In this document: piece by piece, positions 55,454 through 64,000 of the stretch | Position numbering within the stretch: position 1 is the stretch's first letter | How the letters are laid out: each line of letters begins with the position of its first letter | Assembly: GCF_007786475.1 (NCBI RefSeq) | Contig: NZ_VNJJ01000008.1 | Location: 62,001-126,000 of the forward strand | Direction: 5' to 3' | DNA: 64,000 bases | Source of the DNA: Cohnella terricola | GTDB taxonomy: Bacteria > Bacillota > Bacilli > Paenibacillales > Paenibacillaceae | Position numbers and translations under genes: made by a program | Notes under the pieces: generated by a model | The model's database searches: none | What the model saw: only the letters and a program-made list of their open reading frames with translations | What the model was told of the DNA's origin: nothing

Positions 55454-56137
55454 ATGAACAAAATAAGCGGCTTGATTCTGGGACTGGCCGTTTCGCTTGG
55501 CGTGAGTGGTCACGTCGAGGCTGCTGCTAACGCTCAAGTCTTCAAAGACGTATCCAATCGTCATTGGGCCAAGTCCCGGATCGAGCAGGCGGTGTCGAAA
55601 GGGTATGTCGGCGGTTATCCCGACGGCACGTTTCATACAAAACAGGCGGTCACAAGGGCGGAATTCATGAAAATGGTCGTGGACGCGCTTAAGCTTCCTC
55701 ATTCTCAGGGCGGGTCGCCTTGGTATCAAGGGTACGTTTCCGCTGCGTTGGAGTTTGGTTTGCTGGATGAATCGGATTCTACAGGTTACGAGAAACCGAT
55801 CAAGCGAATCGAGATGTTGAGCATTTTATCCCAGGTGCTGGCTTTAGAGGAACCTTACCACGAGTATTTTGATATCTTCCGTTCATTGAAGAAGCAGGAT
55901 TTGCCTTTTGAAGACAGCGAGCTTTTTCAGAAACGAGACTTGCCCTATATTGCGCTGGCATATGGAGCGGGTATTGCTGGAGGTTTTCCGGACGGCACGA
56001 TGGGGGTGAATAAAACCGTCACGCGCGCGGAGACGGTCGTCATGATGGAGAAGTGGCTGGAGGCTCGCGTTATCGATCCTCTCTTACGGCCGCGGTTAGA
56101 GGAGTTGAAGAAAGTTGTTATGCAACGAAACACATAA
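55454..56137 (+). CDS. S-layer homology (SLH) domain protein
   Basis: The ATG at 55454 lies 7 bp behind AAGGAGG. A signal peptide (cleavage near HVEAAA, about residue 24) is followed by three SLH units: FKDVSNRHWAKSRIEQAVSK with GGYPDGTF, a degenerate middle one (WYQGYVSAALEFGL), and YIALAYGAGIAGGFPDGTMG. Nearly the whole 227-residue protein is SLH, so it is a cell-wall-anchoring module without cargo. The stalk-domain and giant proteins follow in the same direction. Confidence 0.88.
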   Translation: MNKISGLILGLAVSLGVSGHVEAAANAQVFKDVSNRHWAKSRIEQAVSKGYVGGYPDGTFHTKQAVTRAEFMKMVVDALKLPHSQGGSPWYQGYVSAALEFGLLDESDSTGYEKPIKRIEMLSILSQVLALEEPYHEYFDIFRSLKKQDLPFEDSELFQKRDLPYIALAYGAGIAGGFPDGTMGVNKTVTRAETVVMMEKWLEARVIDPLLRPRLEELKKVVMQRNT

Positions 56138-56153
56138 CAAGGGGAGATTGTTC

Positions 56154-57074
56154 ATGAAGAAATTATCGATCTTATTGTTGATTCTGATGGCAGTCGGTTT
56201 GTCGATGTTGCCGATTGAGGCGTTTTCCGCCAAAGCGGAGGTTCGTTTGCCTACGATGAAATCTCAGTCTATCGAAGTGTTGGTCGACGCGCGTAAAGTA
56301 AAGTTTCCCGATCAGAAGCCGATGCTGGAAAACAACCAAGTGCTTGTGCCGATCCGATTCGTCTCGGACAAGCTTGGGGGAAAGCTTGATCTTGCCGGGG
56401 ATGAGATTACGATCGTCAAAGGGGACCGCACGGTCAAGCTCGTCATCGGCGCCAAGACGGCGTCCGTTAACGGCAAAACGATCACGCTTGGTCTTGAAGC
56501 TAAAGCCGTCAACGGGCGTACATATGTCCCGCTTCGGTTTATTTCCGAAGCGTTGGGGGAGAAAGTCGAATGGGACAAGTTGACGAAGTTCGTCTGGATC
56601 GGCAGCAAGGACATTCCGGAGTTGAAGGATATTTTGGAGCCTACGGATATTAAGCCTTATGAGAAGTATTTTGAGGGACAGAAATTTCTTATGGATTCTT
56701 GTTATGAAGGGTGTAAGCCTGCTACGAAGGTTTATTTGGTTAGTTATGATGATTTTCCTTTTTCTTTTAATGGAAAATCTTATTATAGACTGGATTTAGC
56801 GCAAAACGAAGGAAGGACACTAGTTCGGGCAACAACTACAGATAAAGCTCAAATGGCAAGCAGTTTTGTATTTCTGAATCCTAAAGGTAAGGTGAGGTAT
56901 GCTCCGGCAGGACATTATGAGGGGGAAAATAACGGTAATTTTCGGTTTCATTATTACCTCGTCTCTAATCCTCTTGATCCGGCAACAAAGAACTTCACCG
57001 TAGATCAAGCGGACTACATTCTGATTATGGCTGATTATCCAGGTCTTATATTGGTTCAAAATCCTTTTAAGTGA
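56154..57074 (+). CDS. copper-amine-oxidase N-terminal-like stalk domain protein
   Basis: The ATG at 56154 follows AAGGGGAG; a longer frame starts inside the SLH gene. After a signal peptide, residues about 40-160 form the stalk domain: LVDARKVKFPDQKPMLENNQ with VLVPIRFVSDKLG, then VNGRTYVPLRFISEALGEKV. The C-terminal 150 residues match nothing I know. From about 56,690 the DNA turns clearly AT-rich, although the frame is unbroken, so that half may have a different origin. The protein is secreted and likely part of the envelope block. Confidence 0.82.
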   Translation: MKKLSILLLILMAVGLSMLPIEAFSAKAEVRLPTMKSQSIEVLVDARKVKFPDQKPMLENNQVLVPIRFVSDKLGGKLDLAGDEITIVKGDRTVKLVIGAKTASVNGKTITLGLEAKAVNGRTYVPLRFISEALGEKVEWDKLTKFVWIGSKDIPELKDILEPTDIKPYEKYFEGQKFLMDSCYEGCKPATKVYLVSYDDFPFSFNGKSYYRLDLAQNEGRTLVRATTTDKAQMASSFVFLNPKGKVRYAPAGHYEGENNGNFRFHYYLVSNPLDPATKNFTVDQADYILIMADYPGLILVQNPFK

Positions 57075-57086
57075 GGAGGGAGAAGA

Positions 57087-60000
57087 TTGCTCAGGAGTTG
57101 GGTAAAAACGGCGTTGCTTCTATCCTTCCTTGTTAGCCTTCTACCGGTTGCGCCCGAGCCTGTAGATGCAGCAGTACTTGGGAGTAATAGTTGGCTCCAG
57201 CCATCAGGTTATCCAAAGGGAAATCCCGCGGATACGATGCGGTATGCAGTAGGTTTCATGTATACGGAAATCTGGAGTAAAAATGATGGGACATGGGACT
57301 ATGACATGAAGACTTATGACCATTACTGGGGACAGAAGCTTCAACTGATGGAGCATCAATACGCGTTTAGCTTTCCGGGTCGAAAAGTGAAAAGCGTGAA
57401 GGTGAGGAACTTCAATAGCAGTACGCTAGATATGGAGTACTTCAACAATTCACGACCAGTAAGTGAAGAATTTGTTATATACAAGAACCATATCAGCAAA
57501 TCCATAGGACTACCTGATGTTATCAATCAATCTGGTATTGGTACTGATCAGATCAGTGTGTATGTCAAGGTGTTTGCAGATCTAGAGTCAAATCTTGAGT
57601 ATGTTGTAACCGAACAAGATAATAACCCTTACCCCAATGTAAAAGCACCCATGAAAGTCGTCCGAGTCTTTGTCCCAATCGTGTTCGAGATCGAGCTTGA
57701 AGGCAAAATCGAAGTACACCATTATACGACTAACGGACAGAATATCGATGCGTTGTTCCCAAATCAGTCAACGGATTTGAAGGCAGGACAAACTTATGCG
57801 GTAACTCCAGCGACGAACGTGAATTATGCGTATGTCGGGTACAAGAAGAGTACGGTAAGTCCGCCAACAGGCGGGAACATCATCGAGGCACCGCCGGAGC
57901 GTTTTACATATAACGGTTCCTACGATACCTATTATCTCAATTTATACTATAGGCAAGACGGCGGCGCGATTAACGTACGGCAAATGGTGAAGACAGGAAC
58001 GACTGGAGGGTATGCCAACAAAGGTACTGAGTCAATTGAAGTTAAGAAGTTGCCGGACACCCAGATCATTCAACCGAAAACCAACTATGGGACGGTTGTA
58101 GGCAGCAGTATAAGCTATGAAGGAGGATATTCTGACGTCATCGCTTCAGGCAAATCCCAGATCGTAAATCTAACGGAAACGAAGAAAACGGCGTACGTTT
58201 CTTTTTTTTACGAAAATTCGGTGAGCGGGGACTTCGATATCCTGCCGTCTCCAAGCATAAAGTGGCGGGACAGCTTCTCTCTTAAGCCGAAAAACTTCAT
58301 TATCCCAGCATCATGCACGTACTTGTACCATGAGTACTATTTTGAAAAAGACGGTGAGTATTGGACAAGCGCCAAGGTACGGGGAGAAACGGTCGTTTCG
58401 ACTTTCTCCTACTCCGGCTACCCGAGCATTCTTGGAGTAGGAACGAATTATATTTCCATCAAGGTCACTGCGGATTGCGCGAATTCCGGGTGGGTGAACC
58501 AAAAGCCGCTTAATATCGAAAGCCCGCAAAACAACCGTCCGCCCGTATTCTCCGTCGGTTTTTTCAAGGAACCCAACCGTACCGGTACCAGGCCGGATTA
58601 TGAAGTCGTGATCAACCGGCCCGTGAATCTTCGCATCATTTATGACAAGAATGCGAACCCGCCGGAACCTTACGATCCGGACGGAGATTCCATCTCCTAC
58701 ACGTTTTTGTTCGGCAGCAGTTCCAGTTCATGGATTAGAAGCCTTCCGGGCAATTACGGCTTATGGGAGCATGACGAGGCGTACTACAATTTAAAGGCAA
58801 CGGAACTTGGTACGCACACGGTCACGGTCATTGCGCGGGATACGTTCGGTGCCGAGTCGAGAAGAACCGCATCGATCAATGTCATTCCGGAAAATCCGAT
58901 CCCAGTCATTACCGGACCGACGAAGGTCAAAGAAAACCGTCCATTGCCGTCCCCGTTCAGCGGGGAGAAAAGCTACAGTCCCATTGGGAGGACGATCAAG
59001 GAATACATTTGGGAGAACAAGAAGGATGTCTATACGACCCCGGGCACGGAAACGATCAGGCTCGATGTCGTGGACAGCGGGGGACTGAAATCTCTCTACT
59101 CTGCTTCCCATCAACTGACGGTTATTCCTGATGAACCCCCGATCGGGGTTCTGGAGGTGCCGCCGCTCGGCATCCGTCCAAACGATTTCAACATTTTCAA
59201 CAAGTCGTACAGCCCGGATGGCGATAAAGTCGTAAGCATTCAATACCGGTACAAGTACGATGCCAACAATGACGGGATTTTCGACGAACCTTGGACGACG
59301 ATGCCTGGGGGAGATTTGACGAAAATCGCTTTTAGGCCGCCGAAAGTCGGAAAGTATGTATTCGATGCACGGGTGTGCGAGGACTACGGAAAATGCGCAT
59401 GGGCATCCGATACGCAGCCGGAAAGCTCGCGGATGATGGATGCCGTAAACCTTGCGCCAAGCGTCTCTTTCCTCATTGAGGGCGAGAACGAAATTCCGAA
59501 GCCGCCGACCGATAGTTCGATTCCGGCTTCCGAAATTCTAAAAAACTGGAGCTTGTACGAGGTCAACACGACCACGCCATTGGACAACAAACCGTACATG
59601 TGGTCCAAGGAAGGCAAAAGCCTGTTGGCGGGGTTAGGAAAGGGTATGGAAAAACAATACGCGTACCCCAACTCCTATGCGTTCCAAGTAGGGCAGAACG
59701 TCGCTCAACTGGCCATGCCTCCGATACAAGATAACGGATTCGGGATGAATGGCAAAACGCCGTACAAGGGAATCGTCAGCCGGGATACGAGCAAATCGCA
59801 GCCGATTTTGATTCCGTACAAGAACGGCAAGGTTCAAACCGCTCCGAACAGCGACGATTATGACTATCTTGAACCGACAACCTCTTCCGAAATCGCGGTG
59901 CGTTCCAATAAAACGTACATTCTGTTCAAACACGAAGATTATATTTTTGCGTATAACAAGAACAAAATTCCGAGGGTTTACACAGATACCGATACAATTG

Positions 60001-63000
60001 CGGATTATAGTGGCACTTACCCGAATATAAAGTGGTATTTGAGGTATCGATGGGCGGACGGAAATCCGTACGATTACATTCTGGACTTGAAGAATACGAG
60101 CGCGCCAAAGCGCATCATTCCGTATTTTACGTACATGGATAGAGAGAGGAATTCCAACGCGGTGTCGCAAGCTTTTGCGGGCAACTATTCCGGTGCATCG
60201 GGCTCCGGTCCTTCGCAGGATAATTTGATCGGATACGAAATCACGGGCAGCCGAATCTATCTTTTCTATGAAAGATATACGTTTGCTTATTATTACAAAC
60301 CGGATGGCGAGCCTAGCGAAACGAGATACAGCGCCGCGACGAACGAGAGGTTTATGGACATACACGTATTTGATGCCTATACGGGACAGTTTCTGGGCAG
60401 TTCATACGACAAAGGCGTTCGCATTCCCGTTATGTCCGTCTACCCTTCTTCAACGATAACGAAGGGCGACAATGTGATGATTTTTTCGGATAATACTTAT
60501 CCCGGTTCGAATCCGACCGCTTATGAGATTGATCGAAACGGAAAACTCGCGTCTCAGAAGTCCATTGCGCTGCCGACGAAAACCGAAATCATAGCCAGGA
60601 ACGTGCGGAATTTCTTTGGTCAAATCTATACGGAAAATCCGATCGCGTTCACCTGTAAATGGACGACGATTACAACGTACTGGAAGGATGAGAACAGCAA
60701 CGTATATACATACGGTTATAATGTCTGCGAGGCTGCCAATGGCGCGAAAATCGATGCGAGCAATGCCGACATTAACCCGGGCGCGCCGGCAGGACTTCAT
60801 CTGGTGAAGTGGAACTCGGATTTATCCTTCGCAGGCTCCTATCGATTGAGCGGAACGGGAACCGGCTCTTATATCACCGGTATGTACGACCCTAACATCG
60901 AGCAATATCCGGCCCTAGTGATCAACTCGGAAGCCAACGAGGCAATCACGAAAACGGCGTCCTCCGGGGGCATGTTCAGCAATACGTTCCATTCCAATCG
61001 CGTCAATCTGACGACCGGAGACGTAACGAATTGGCCGCTAACGCACCCGAAAGCCTCCAGCGACAACTTTAATCCGGGCTTTCATATCAAGCAGGACGGA
61101 AGCTATGGATCAAGCTGGAGAACGCATACCGTTGCGAACGAAGTTCAAAAGAATAACTGGCATGCCGATCAGATGATGAGAAATTACCGCTGGAGCAATT
61201 ATTACGGCGGGGGTTACGACAATAAAACGCAAACGCTGCGTTTCGGCGAGTACATGGGGGACGGCATTTACCTTTCAATCTATGACGGCCAACAATACGA
61301 TTTCGTATCGGGGCAATTCTCGCAAGCGTGGGAAACGACCCAGGGCTTTATGTTCCTGGATACGGGGACAACGAGCGCGACTGCACCTTACAAGGGCTTT
61401 AAGCTCGGTCAGTTCGTTTCCCCGGAAGCCTATGAGGACGCGGAATATACGTTTACGATCAATATGGATGCGCCAAGGGAAGAAACGTCGTTGGCGGGTA
61501 TGTCGTTCCGTATGACCAATCCGAAGTATCGCTATGCCGTCGAAACGAGCGGAACCAAGCTGTTCCTGTCCAAGTACGTGAACGGAACGCGTACGGTGCT
61601 GGACAGCATTGACGTTCCTTTTCAAGCGCATACGGATTACAGCTTCAAGATCGTGACTCAGCGCGATGAGATTGCGGTATTCATGGACGGGGTGCCTTAC
61701 TTTGAAGTGAAGGATACGACCTACCAGTCCGGCAAATTCGGCCCGTTCTCGGACAAATCCTACGTCGCGTTCAGCGGGATCGACCGAAAGGACCTTAGCA
61801 ATCCGGACGTGGAATGGTTGGCAAGCTACGCGATCTGGGACGAGGGGAAAGCGACTGCCAGCGTGCGGTATAGTAACATGATCTATGCCGACCCGGAGGA
61901 TGATCCGGCAGCGCAGAACAACTTATGGACGATCTCGCATACGCCGAAATTCCTGAACAATCAAGGGCTGTCCGCCTTGCATGGCCAAACTCTGACCAGC
62001 CCGGCGCTTACCTTCGACAAAGTAGGCAATTACCGGGTCGCGTTAAAAGCACAGGACGATCCGCATCCCGATTATTTGTATCCCGACACGACGTTCGGGG
62101 ATTATCGAAAATGGTCCAACGAGTTCTGGCAAGTCATAACGGTGCATCGTCGTCCCGTCGCGAAATTCACCGTATCCGTCATTCCGAACGATCATACGGT
62201 TGTTTGGAACGATCAAAGCTATGACCCCGATCGCTGGCTTAGTCCTTCAAACTATAGCACGGAAGCAACCGGCATCGACTATAAAAATACACGCGGCGTA
62301 CTTGAGTGGCGTTATTACTACATCACTCCGGATGGCGACGTTGTCAATCAGAAGCTGGTCACGCCTCAGATGAGCGGAAAATACCGCGTCGGTATGCAGG
62401 TTAAAGACGAGTATAGCGCGTGGAGTTATTGGGCGGAGCAGACGATCGACATTACGACGCCGGTGCTTCCGGACGATCCGCCGATCCCGGGTTTTATCGT
62501 CACGCCTTCCACGAATTACAGAAATGAGCCGTTCACGATTCAATCGACGGCATGGGACAAAGAAGACGGTCCGGCTGCTAATCTGAAACACGTCTATTAC
62601 GTGCGTAACGTCACGGAGAACGGCCTGGAATCACCCCGATCAACCGATCGGGGAACGTGGAGCACGACATTTAGCTCGCTAGGCGTTATCGAGATCCGTC
62701 AAGTCGTCACGGACTCCAAGGGACAGTCCGCACAGGCGATCCGGCGCGTTGCGGTCATTAATCGCAAACCGATCGCGGATTTCGACTGGAAGCCAAAGCC
62801 GGTATTCGAGGGCGACACGGTTACGCTGGCGAACTTGTCCAGCGATCCGGACGGAGACCCGCTGTCGTACGAGTGGACGATCGTCGCTCCCGACGGATAT
62901 CGCTTCGCAGGGGCGACGAAGGATATGGCGATACCCGGAAGATTAACGGAAAACAATACGGGTTCTTTTACGGTAACTCTGCGCGTGACGGATAGTTATG

Positions 63001-63458
63001 GAGCAAGCGATAGCGCAACTAAGCAGATTCCGGTTGCTGAGTTAACCATCGCTGGGCAAGTCGCGCACACGTCGGACTGGGACAAAAACCGCTTAAACTG
63101 GAATGCCAAATATCCCGCCAAGTTCCGAGCGGAGAACGTGTTTTGGGCCGGCGAAGCGTTCGTGTTGTCGGCCGAAACGACGGACACCGGATCTTCGGAG
63201 ACGAAAGCCGTCGCCGTCGAAGCAGCGGCAACGGCGGAATTGAAGAAGACGTTAACTGCGCAGCCGCCGGGAACCATCTCGTGGAGAGGTTTGCTTCGGG
63301 AGGCGGATACGAATATCGTATTCGTAGAACTTCCGGACGGCATGTATACGTTCGTGTTTACGGTGACTTACAGCAATGGCGTCAGAAAGACGTCTTCCGT
63401 ACCCATTGAAATTCGCGGAAAGGTCGATCAATACATGCAAGTGCATCGCATTCAATAA
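57087..63458 (+). CDS. 2123-residue secreted protein with PKD-type and lectin-like domains
   Basis: TTG start behind GAGGAGGGAG. A signal peptide ends near residue 28. An N-terminal region (about 30-470) contains MucBP-like strands (YAYVGYKKS; YDTYYLNLYYRQ). PKD/Ig-like units follow (about 485-790; DPDGDSISYTF), then a large central part (about 800-1400) with repeated short strand motifs suggestive of a beta-propeller, a concanavalin-like domain (about 1440-1575; DAEYTFTINM; IAVFMDGVPYFEV), and further PKD units (about 1685-1985; SSDPDGDPLSYEWTI). No catalytic site, LPXTG or SLH anchor was seen. A surface adhesin or polymer-binding role is inferred. Confidence 0.8.
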   Translation: MLRSWVKTALLLSFLVSLLPVAPEPVDAAVLGSNSWLQPSGYPKGNPADTMRYAVGFMYTEIWSKNDGTWDYDMKTYDHYWGQKLQLMEHQYAFSFPGRKVKSVKVRNFNSSTLDMEYFNNSRPVSEEFVIYKNHISKSIGLPDVINQSGIGTDQISVYVKVFADLESNLEYVVTEQDNNPYPNVKAPMKVVRVFVPIVFEIELEGKIEVHHYTTNGQNIDALFPNQSTDLKAGQTYAVTPATNVNYAYVGYKKSTVSPPTGGNIIEAPPERFTYNGSYDTYYLNLYYRQDGGAINVRQMVKTGTTGGYANKGTESIEVKKLPDTQIIQPKTNYGTVVGSSISYEGGYSDVIASGKSQIVNLTETKKTAYVSFFYENSVSGDFDILPSPSIKWRDSFSLKPKNFIIPASCTYLYHEYYFEKDGEYWTSAKVRGETVVSTFSYSGYPSILGVGTNYISIKVTADCANSGWVNQKPLNIESPQNNRPPVFSVGFFKEPNRTGTRPDYEVVINRPVNLRIIYDKNANPPEPYDPDGDSISYTFLFGSSSSSWIRSLPGNYGLWEHDEAYYNLKATELGTHTVTVIARDTFGAESRRTASINVIPENPIPVITGPTKVKENRPLPSPFSGEKSYSPIGRTIKEYIWENKKDVYTTPGTETIRLDVVDSGGLKSLYSASHQLTVIPDEPPIGVLEVPPLGIRPNDFNIFNKSYSPDGDKVVSIQYRYKYDANNDGIFDEPWTTMPGGDLTKIAFRPPKVGKYVFDARVCEDYGKCAWASDTQPESSRMMDAVNLAPSVSFLIEGENEIPKPPTDSSIPASEILKNWSLYEVNTTTPLDNKPYMWSKEGKSLLAGLGKGMEKQYAYPNSYAFQVGQNVAQLAMPPIQDNGFGMNGKTPYKGIVSRDTSKSQPILIPYKNGKVQTAPNSDDYDYLEPTTSSEIAVRSNKTYILFKHEDYIFAYNKNKIPRVYTDTDTIADYSGTYPNIKWYLRYRWADGNPYDYILDLKNTSAPKRIIPYFTYMDRERNSNAVSQAFAGNYSGASGSGPSQDNLIGYEITGSRIYLFYERYTFAYYYKPDGEPSETRYSAATNERFMDIHVFDAYTGQFLGSSYDKGVRIPVMSVYPSSTITKGDNVMIFSDNTYPGSNPTAYEIDRNGKLASQKSIALPTKTEIIARNVRNFFGQIYTENPIAFTCKWTTITTYWKDENSNVYTYGYNVCEAANGAKIDASNADINPGAPAGLHLVKWNSDLSFAGSYRLSGTGTGSYITGMYDPNIEQYPALVINSEANEAITKTASSGGMFSNTFHSNRVNLTTGDVTNWPLTHPKASSDNFNPGFHIKQDGSYGSSWRTHTVANEVQKNNWHADQMMRNYRWSNYYGGGYDNKTQTLRFGEYMGDGIYLSIYDGQQYDFVSGQFSQAWETTQGFMFLDTGTTSATAPYKGFKLGQFVSPEAYEDAEYTFTINMDAPREETSLAGMSFRMTNPKYRYAVETSGTKLFLSKYVNGTRTVLDSIDVPFQAHTDYSFKIVTQRDEIAVFMDGVPYFEVKDTTYQSGKFGPFSDKSYVAFSGIDRKDLSNPDVEWLASYAIWDEGKATASVRYSNMIYADPEDDPAAQNNLWTISHTPKFLNNQGLSALHGQTLTSPALTFDKVGNYRVALKAQDDPHPDYLYPDTTFGDYRKWSNEFWQVITVHRRPVAKFTVSVIPNDHTVVWNDQSYDPDRWLSPSNYSTEATGIDYKNTRGVLEWRYYYITPDGDVVNQKLVTPQMSGKYRVGMQVKDEYSAWSYWAEQTIDITTPVLPDDPPIPGFIVTPSTNYRNEPFTIQSTAWDKEDGPAANLKHVYYVRNVTENGLESPRSTDRGTWSTTFSSLGVIEIRQVVTDSKGQSAQAIRRVAVINRKPIADFDWKPKPVFEGDTVTLANLSSDPDGDPLSYEWTIVAPDGYRFAGATKDMAIPGRLTENNTGSFTVTLRVTDSYGASDSATKQIPVAELTIAGQVAHTSDWDKNRLNWNAKYPAKFRAENVFWAGEAFVLSAETTDTGSSETKAVAVEAAATAELKKTLTAQPPGTISWRGLLREADTNIVFVELPDGMYTFVFTVTYSNGVRKTSSVPIEIRGKVDQYMQVHRIQ

Positions 63459-63484
63459 AGAGACATTTTGCCGCGCAAACGATC

Positions 63485-63518
63485 CGTTCTCCCGGTTTAC
63501 TAGGGAGAACGTTTTTTT
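63485..63518 (+). terminator. terminator after the giant gene
   Basis: CGTTCTCCC and GGGAGAACG form a perfect 9-bp stem with GGTTTACTA loop, followed by seven T. Confidence 0.92.
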
Positions 63519-63594
63519 GCGGCCATCCGTCCATGAGATGCTTCATTTCAACCTTCTTTTCGCCCTTTCCCAAGCATAAGCTTGAACCATGATA

Positions 63595-63615
63595 TCCCGA
63601 GGACGACCCTCGGGA
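63595..63615. other. short hairpin in the leader of the last gene
   Basis: TCCCGAGG-ACGAC-CCTCGGGA, an 8-bp stem, ends about 10 bp before the ribosome binding site GGGAGG of the next gene. No T-run; it may influence translation start. Confidence 0.5.
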
Positions 63616-63637
63616 CCCGGGCAAGGGAGGTTTAAGA

Positions 63638-64000
63638 ATGCGAAGAAAATGGGGCAGAGGTTTTCAGTTCAACTTTCCGAAAAACGCAGATTTTCCGAAG
63701 GTGCAACTTCCGAAGATGCAACTTCCGAAGCCGCTCCCGCGGCGTTGGGGAAAACGATTCCCGTTCTTCGGCGGCGGGAACGGAGGGTCTCCCATCCGTC
63801 CTGTTCCGCGAAAATGGGGGAGCGGGTTTTCGTCGATACGCATCGGCAGCGGAGTCTCACCCCGTCCTGTTCCGCGCAAGTGGGGAACGCGCCGGAGATT
63901 TTCGTTTAAGGCTGGCGGGGATTCCGGGCCGGCGAAGCGATGGACGCCCAAGCGGCAGCGATCGAAGATGAAACGAAGGCATGTCTGGTTGATCGCCTTG
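63638..64000 (+). CDS. basic repeat-rich protein, possibly sporulation protein YunB (3' end outside window)
   Basis: ATG at 63638 behind GGGAGG; the frame stays open to the last base, 121 codons. The N-terminus is strongly basic and repetitive: LPK units (FPKVQLPKMQLPKPLPRRWG) and a PRKWG motif that occurs four times in variants (RRKWG, RRWG, VPRKWG twice). It ends KMKRRHVWLIAL, the start of a membrane helix. A basic tail followed by one membrane segment at this length fits the N-terminus of Paenibacillus YunB, but the conserved part lies outside, so this is tentative. An overlapping frame from 63589 is a shadow. Confidence 0.45.
   Translation, partial: MRRKWGRGFQFNFPKNADFPKVQLPKMQLPKPLPRRWGKRFPFFGGGNGGSPIRPVPRKWGSGFSSIRIGSGVSPRPVPRKWGTRRRFSFKAGGDSGPAKRWTPKRQRSKMKRRHVWLIAL

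Noticed and set aside
63589-63909. Plus-strand 106-codon frame at the right edge
   Set aside because: It overlaps the better frame from 63638, starts inside a hairpin without a ribosome binding site, and stops at 63909 while the other stays open into a membrane helix.

Overview
The window looks like chromosome of a spore-forming, Gram-positive member of the Paenibacillaceae (Paenibacillus/Cohnella type). The evidence is a complete gerA-type germinant receptor operon, a probable YunB-like sporulation gene at the right edge, SLH and copper-amine-oxidase-type stalk domains, lipoprotein solute-binding proteins, strong GGAGG ribosome binding sites and frequent TTG/GTG starts. No rRNA, tRNA, CRISPR array or intact transposase was recognised.

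Layout. (1) 1-2.6 kb: an ADP-ribose/NAD gene trio (3' part of a NadR-like NMN adenylyltransferase/ribosylnicotinamide kinase, a NUDIX protein, a bacterial-type poly(ADP-ribose) glycohydrolase). (2) 2.6-5.2 kb: an FAD oxidoreductase among gene debris (alcohol dehydrogenase and IS3 scraps, a gene lacking its 5' end, an AraC-regulator scrap). (3) 5.2-9.2 kb: ger operon in the order A-C-B plus a small membrane protein. (4) 9.25-12.67 kb: an AT-rich island with a ribbon-helix-helix protein, a DsbA-like protein and a polar amino acid ABC transporter (possibly cystine), closed by a terminator; its base and codon use differ from both flanks. (5) 12.7-17.5 kb: a TetR regulon (isochorismatase-like hydrolase, aldo/keto reductase, MFS exporter, enoyl-CoA hydratase-like protein) with repeated GAAC-n4-GTTC operators. 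(6) 17.5-28.5 kb: accessory region with GNATs, a second TetR controlling an MFS pump and a haloalkane-dehalogenase-like hydrolase, a MerR with two more MFS pumps, and at least five decayed genes plus large hairpins.

(7) 28.5-43.3 kb: a sugar utilisation locus. A promoter followed by several copies of a LacI-type operator drives an ABC importer (binding protein and two permeases), then a LacI regulator, a PfkB kinase, a GH125 exo-mannosidase, a GH2 beta-galactosidase, an aldo/keto reductase, a TIM-barrel isomerase/epimerase and a GH38 alpha-mannosidase. Together these would import and trim short mannose- and galactose-containing glycans. (8) 43.4-49.5 kb: inositol catabolism genes iolD-iolC-iolA-iolJ-iolB ending at a strong terminator; iolG, iolE and iolR are not in the window.

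(9) 49.5-53.8 kb: an alkylation-repair operon on the minus strand (adaA, ogt-type methyltransferase, SPL-like radical SAM), a GreA-C-terminal-domain protein with a small leader ORF, a LURP-one/tubby-like protein and a luciferase-like oxidoreductase. (10) 53.9-64 kb: a cell-surface block with a solute-binding lipoprotein, an SLH protein behind a structured leader, a stalk-domain protein, a 2123-residue secreted PKD-type protein, and the start of a basic, repeat-rich membrane protein that runs off the window.

The most notable observations are the LacI-type operator array with a near-identical copy inside the downstream kinase gene, the duplicated TetR promoter-operator unit, the NAD/ADP-ribose trio, two accessory genes each interrupted by one in-frame stop, and the giant surface protein next to SLH/stalk genes.
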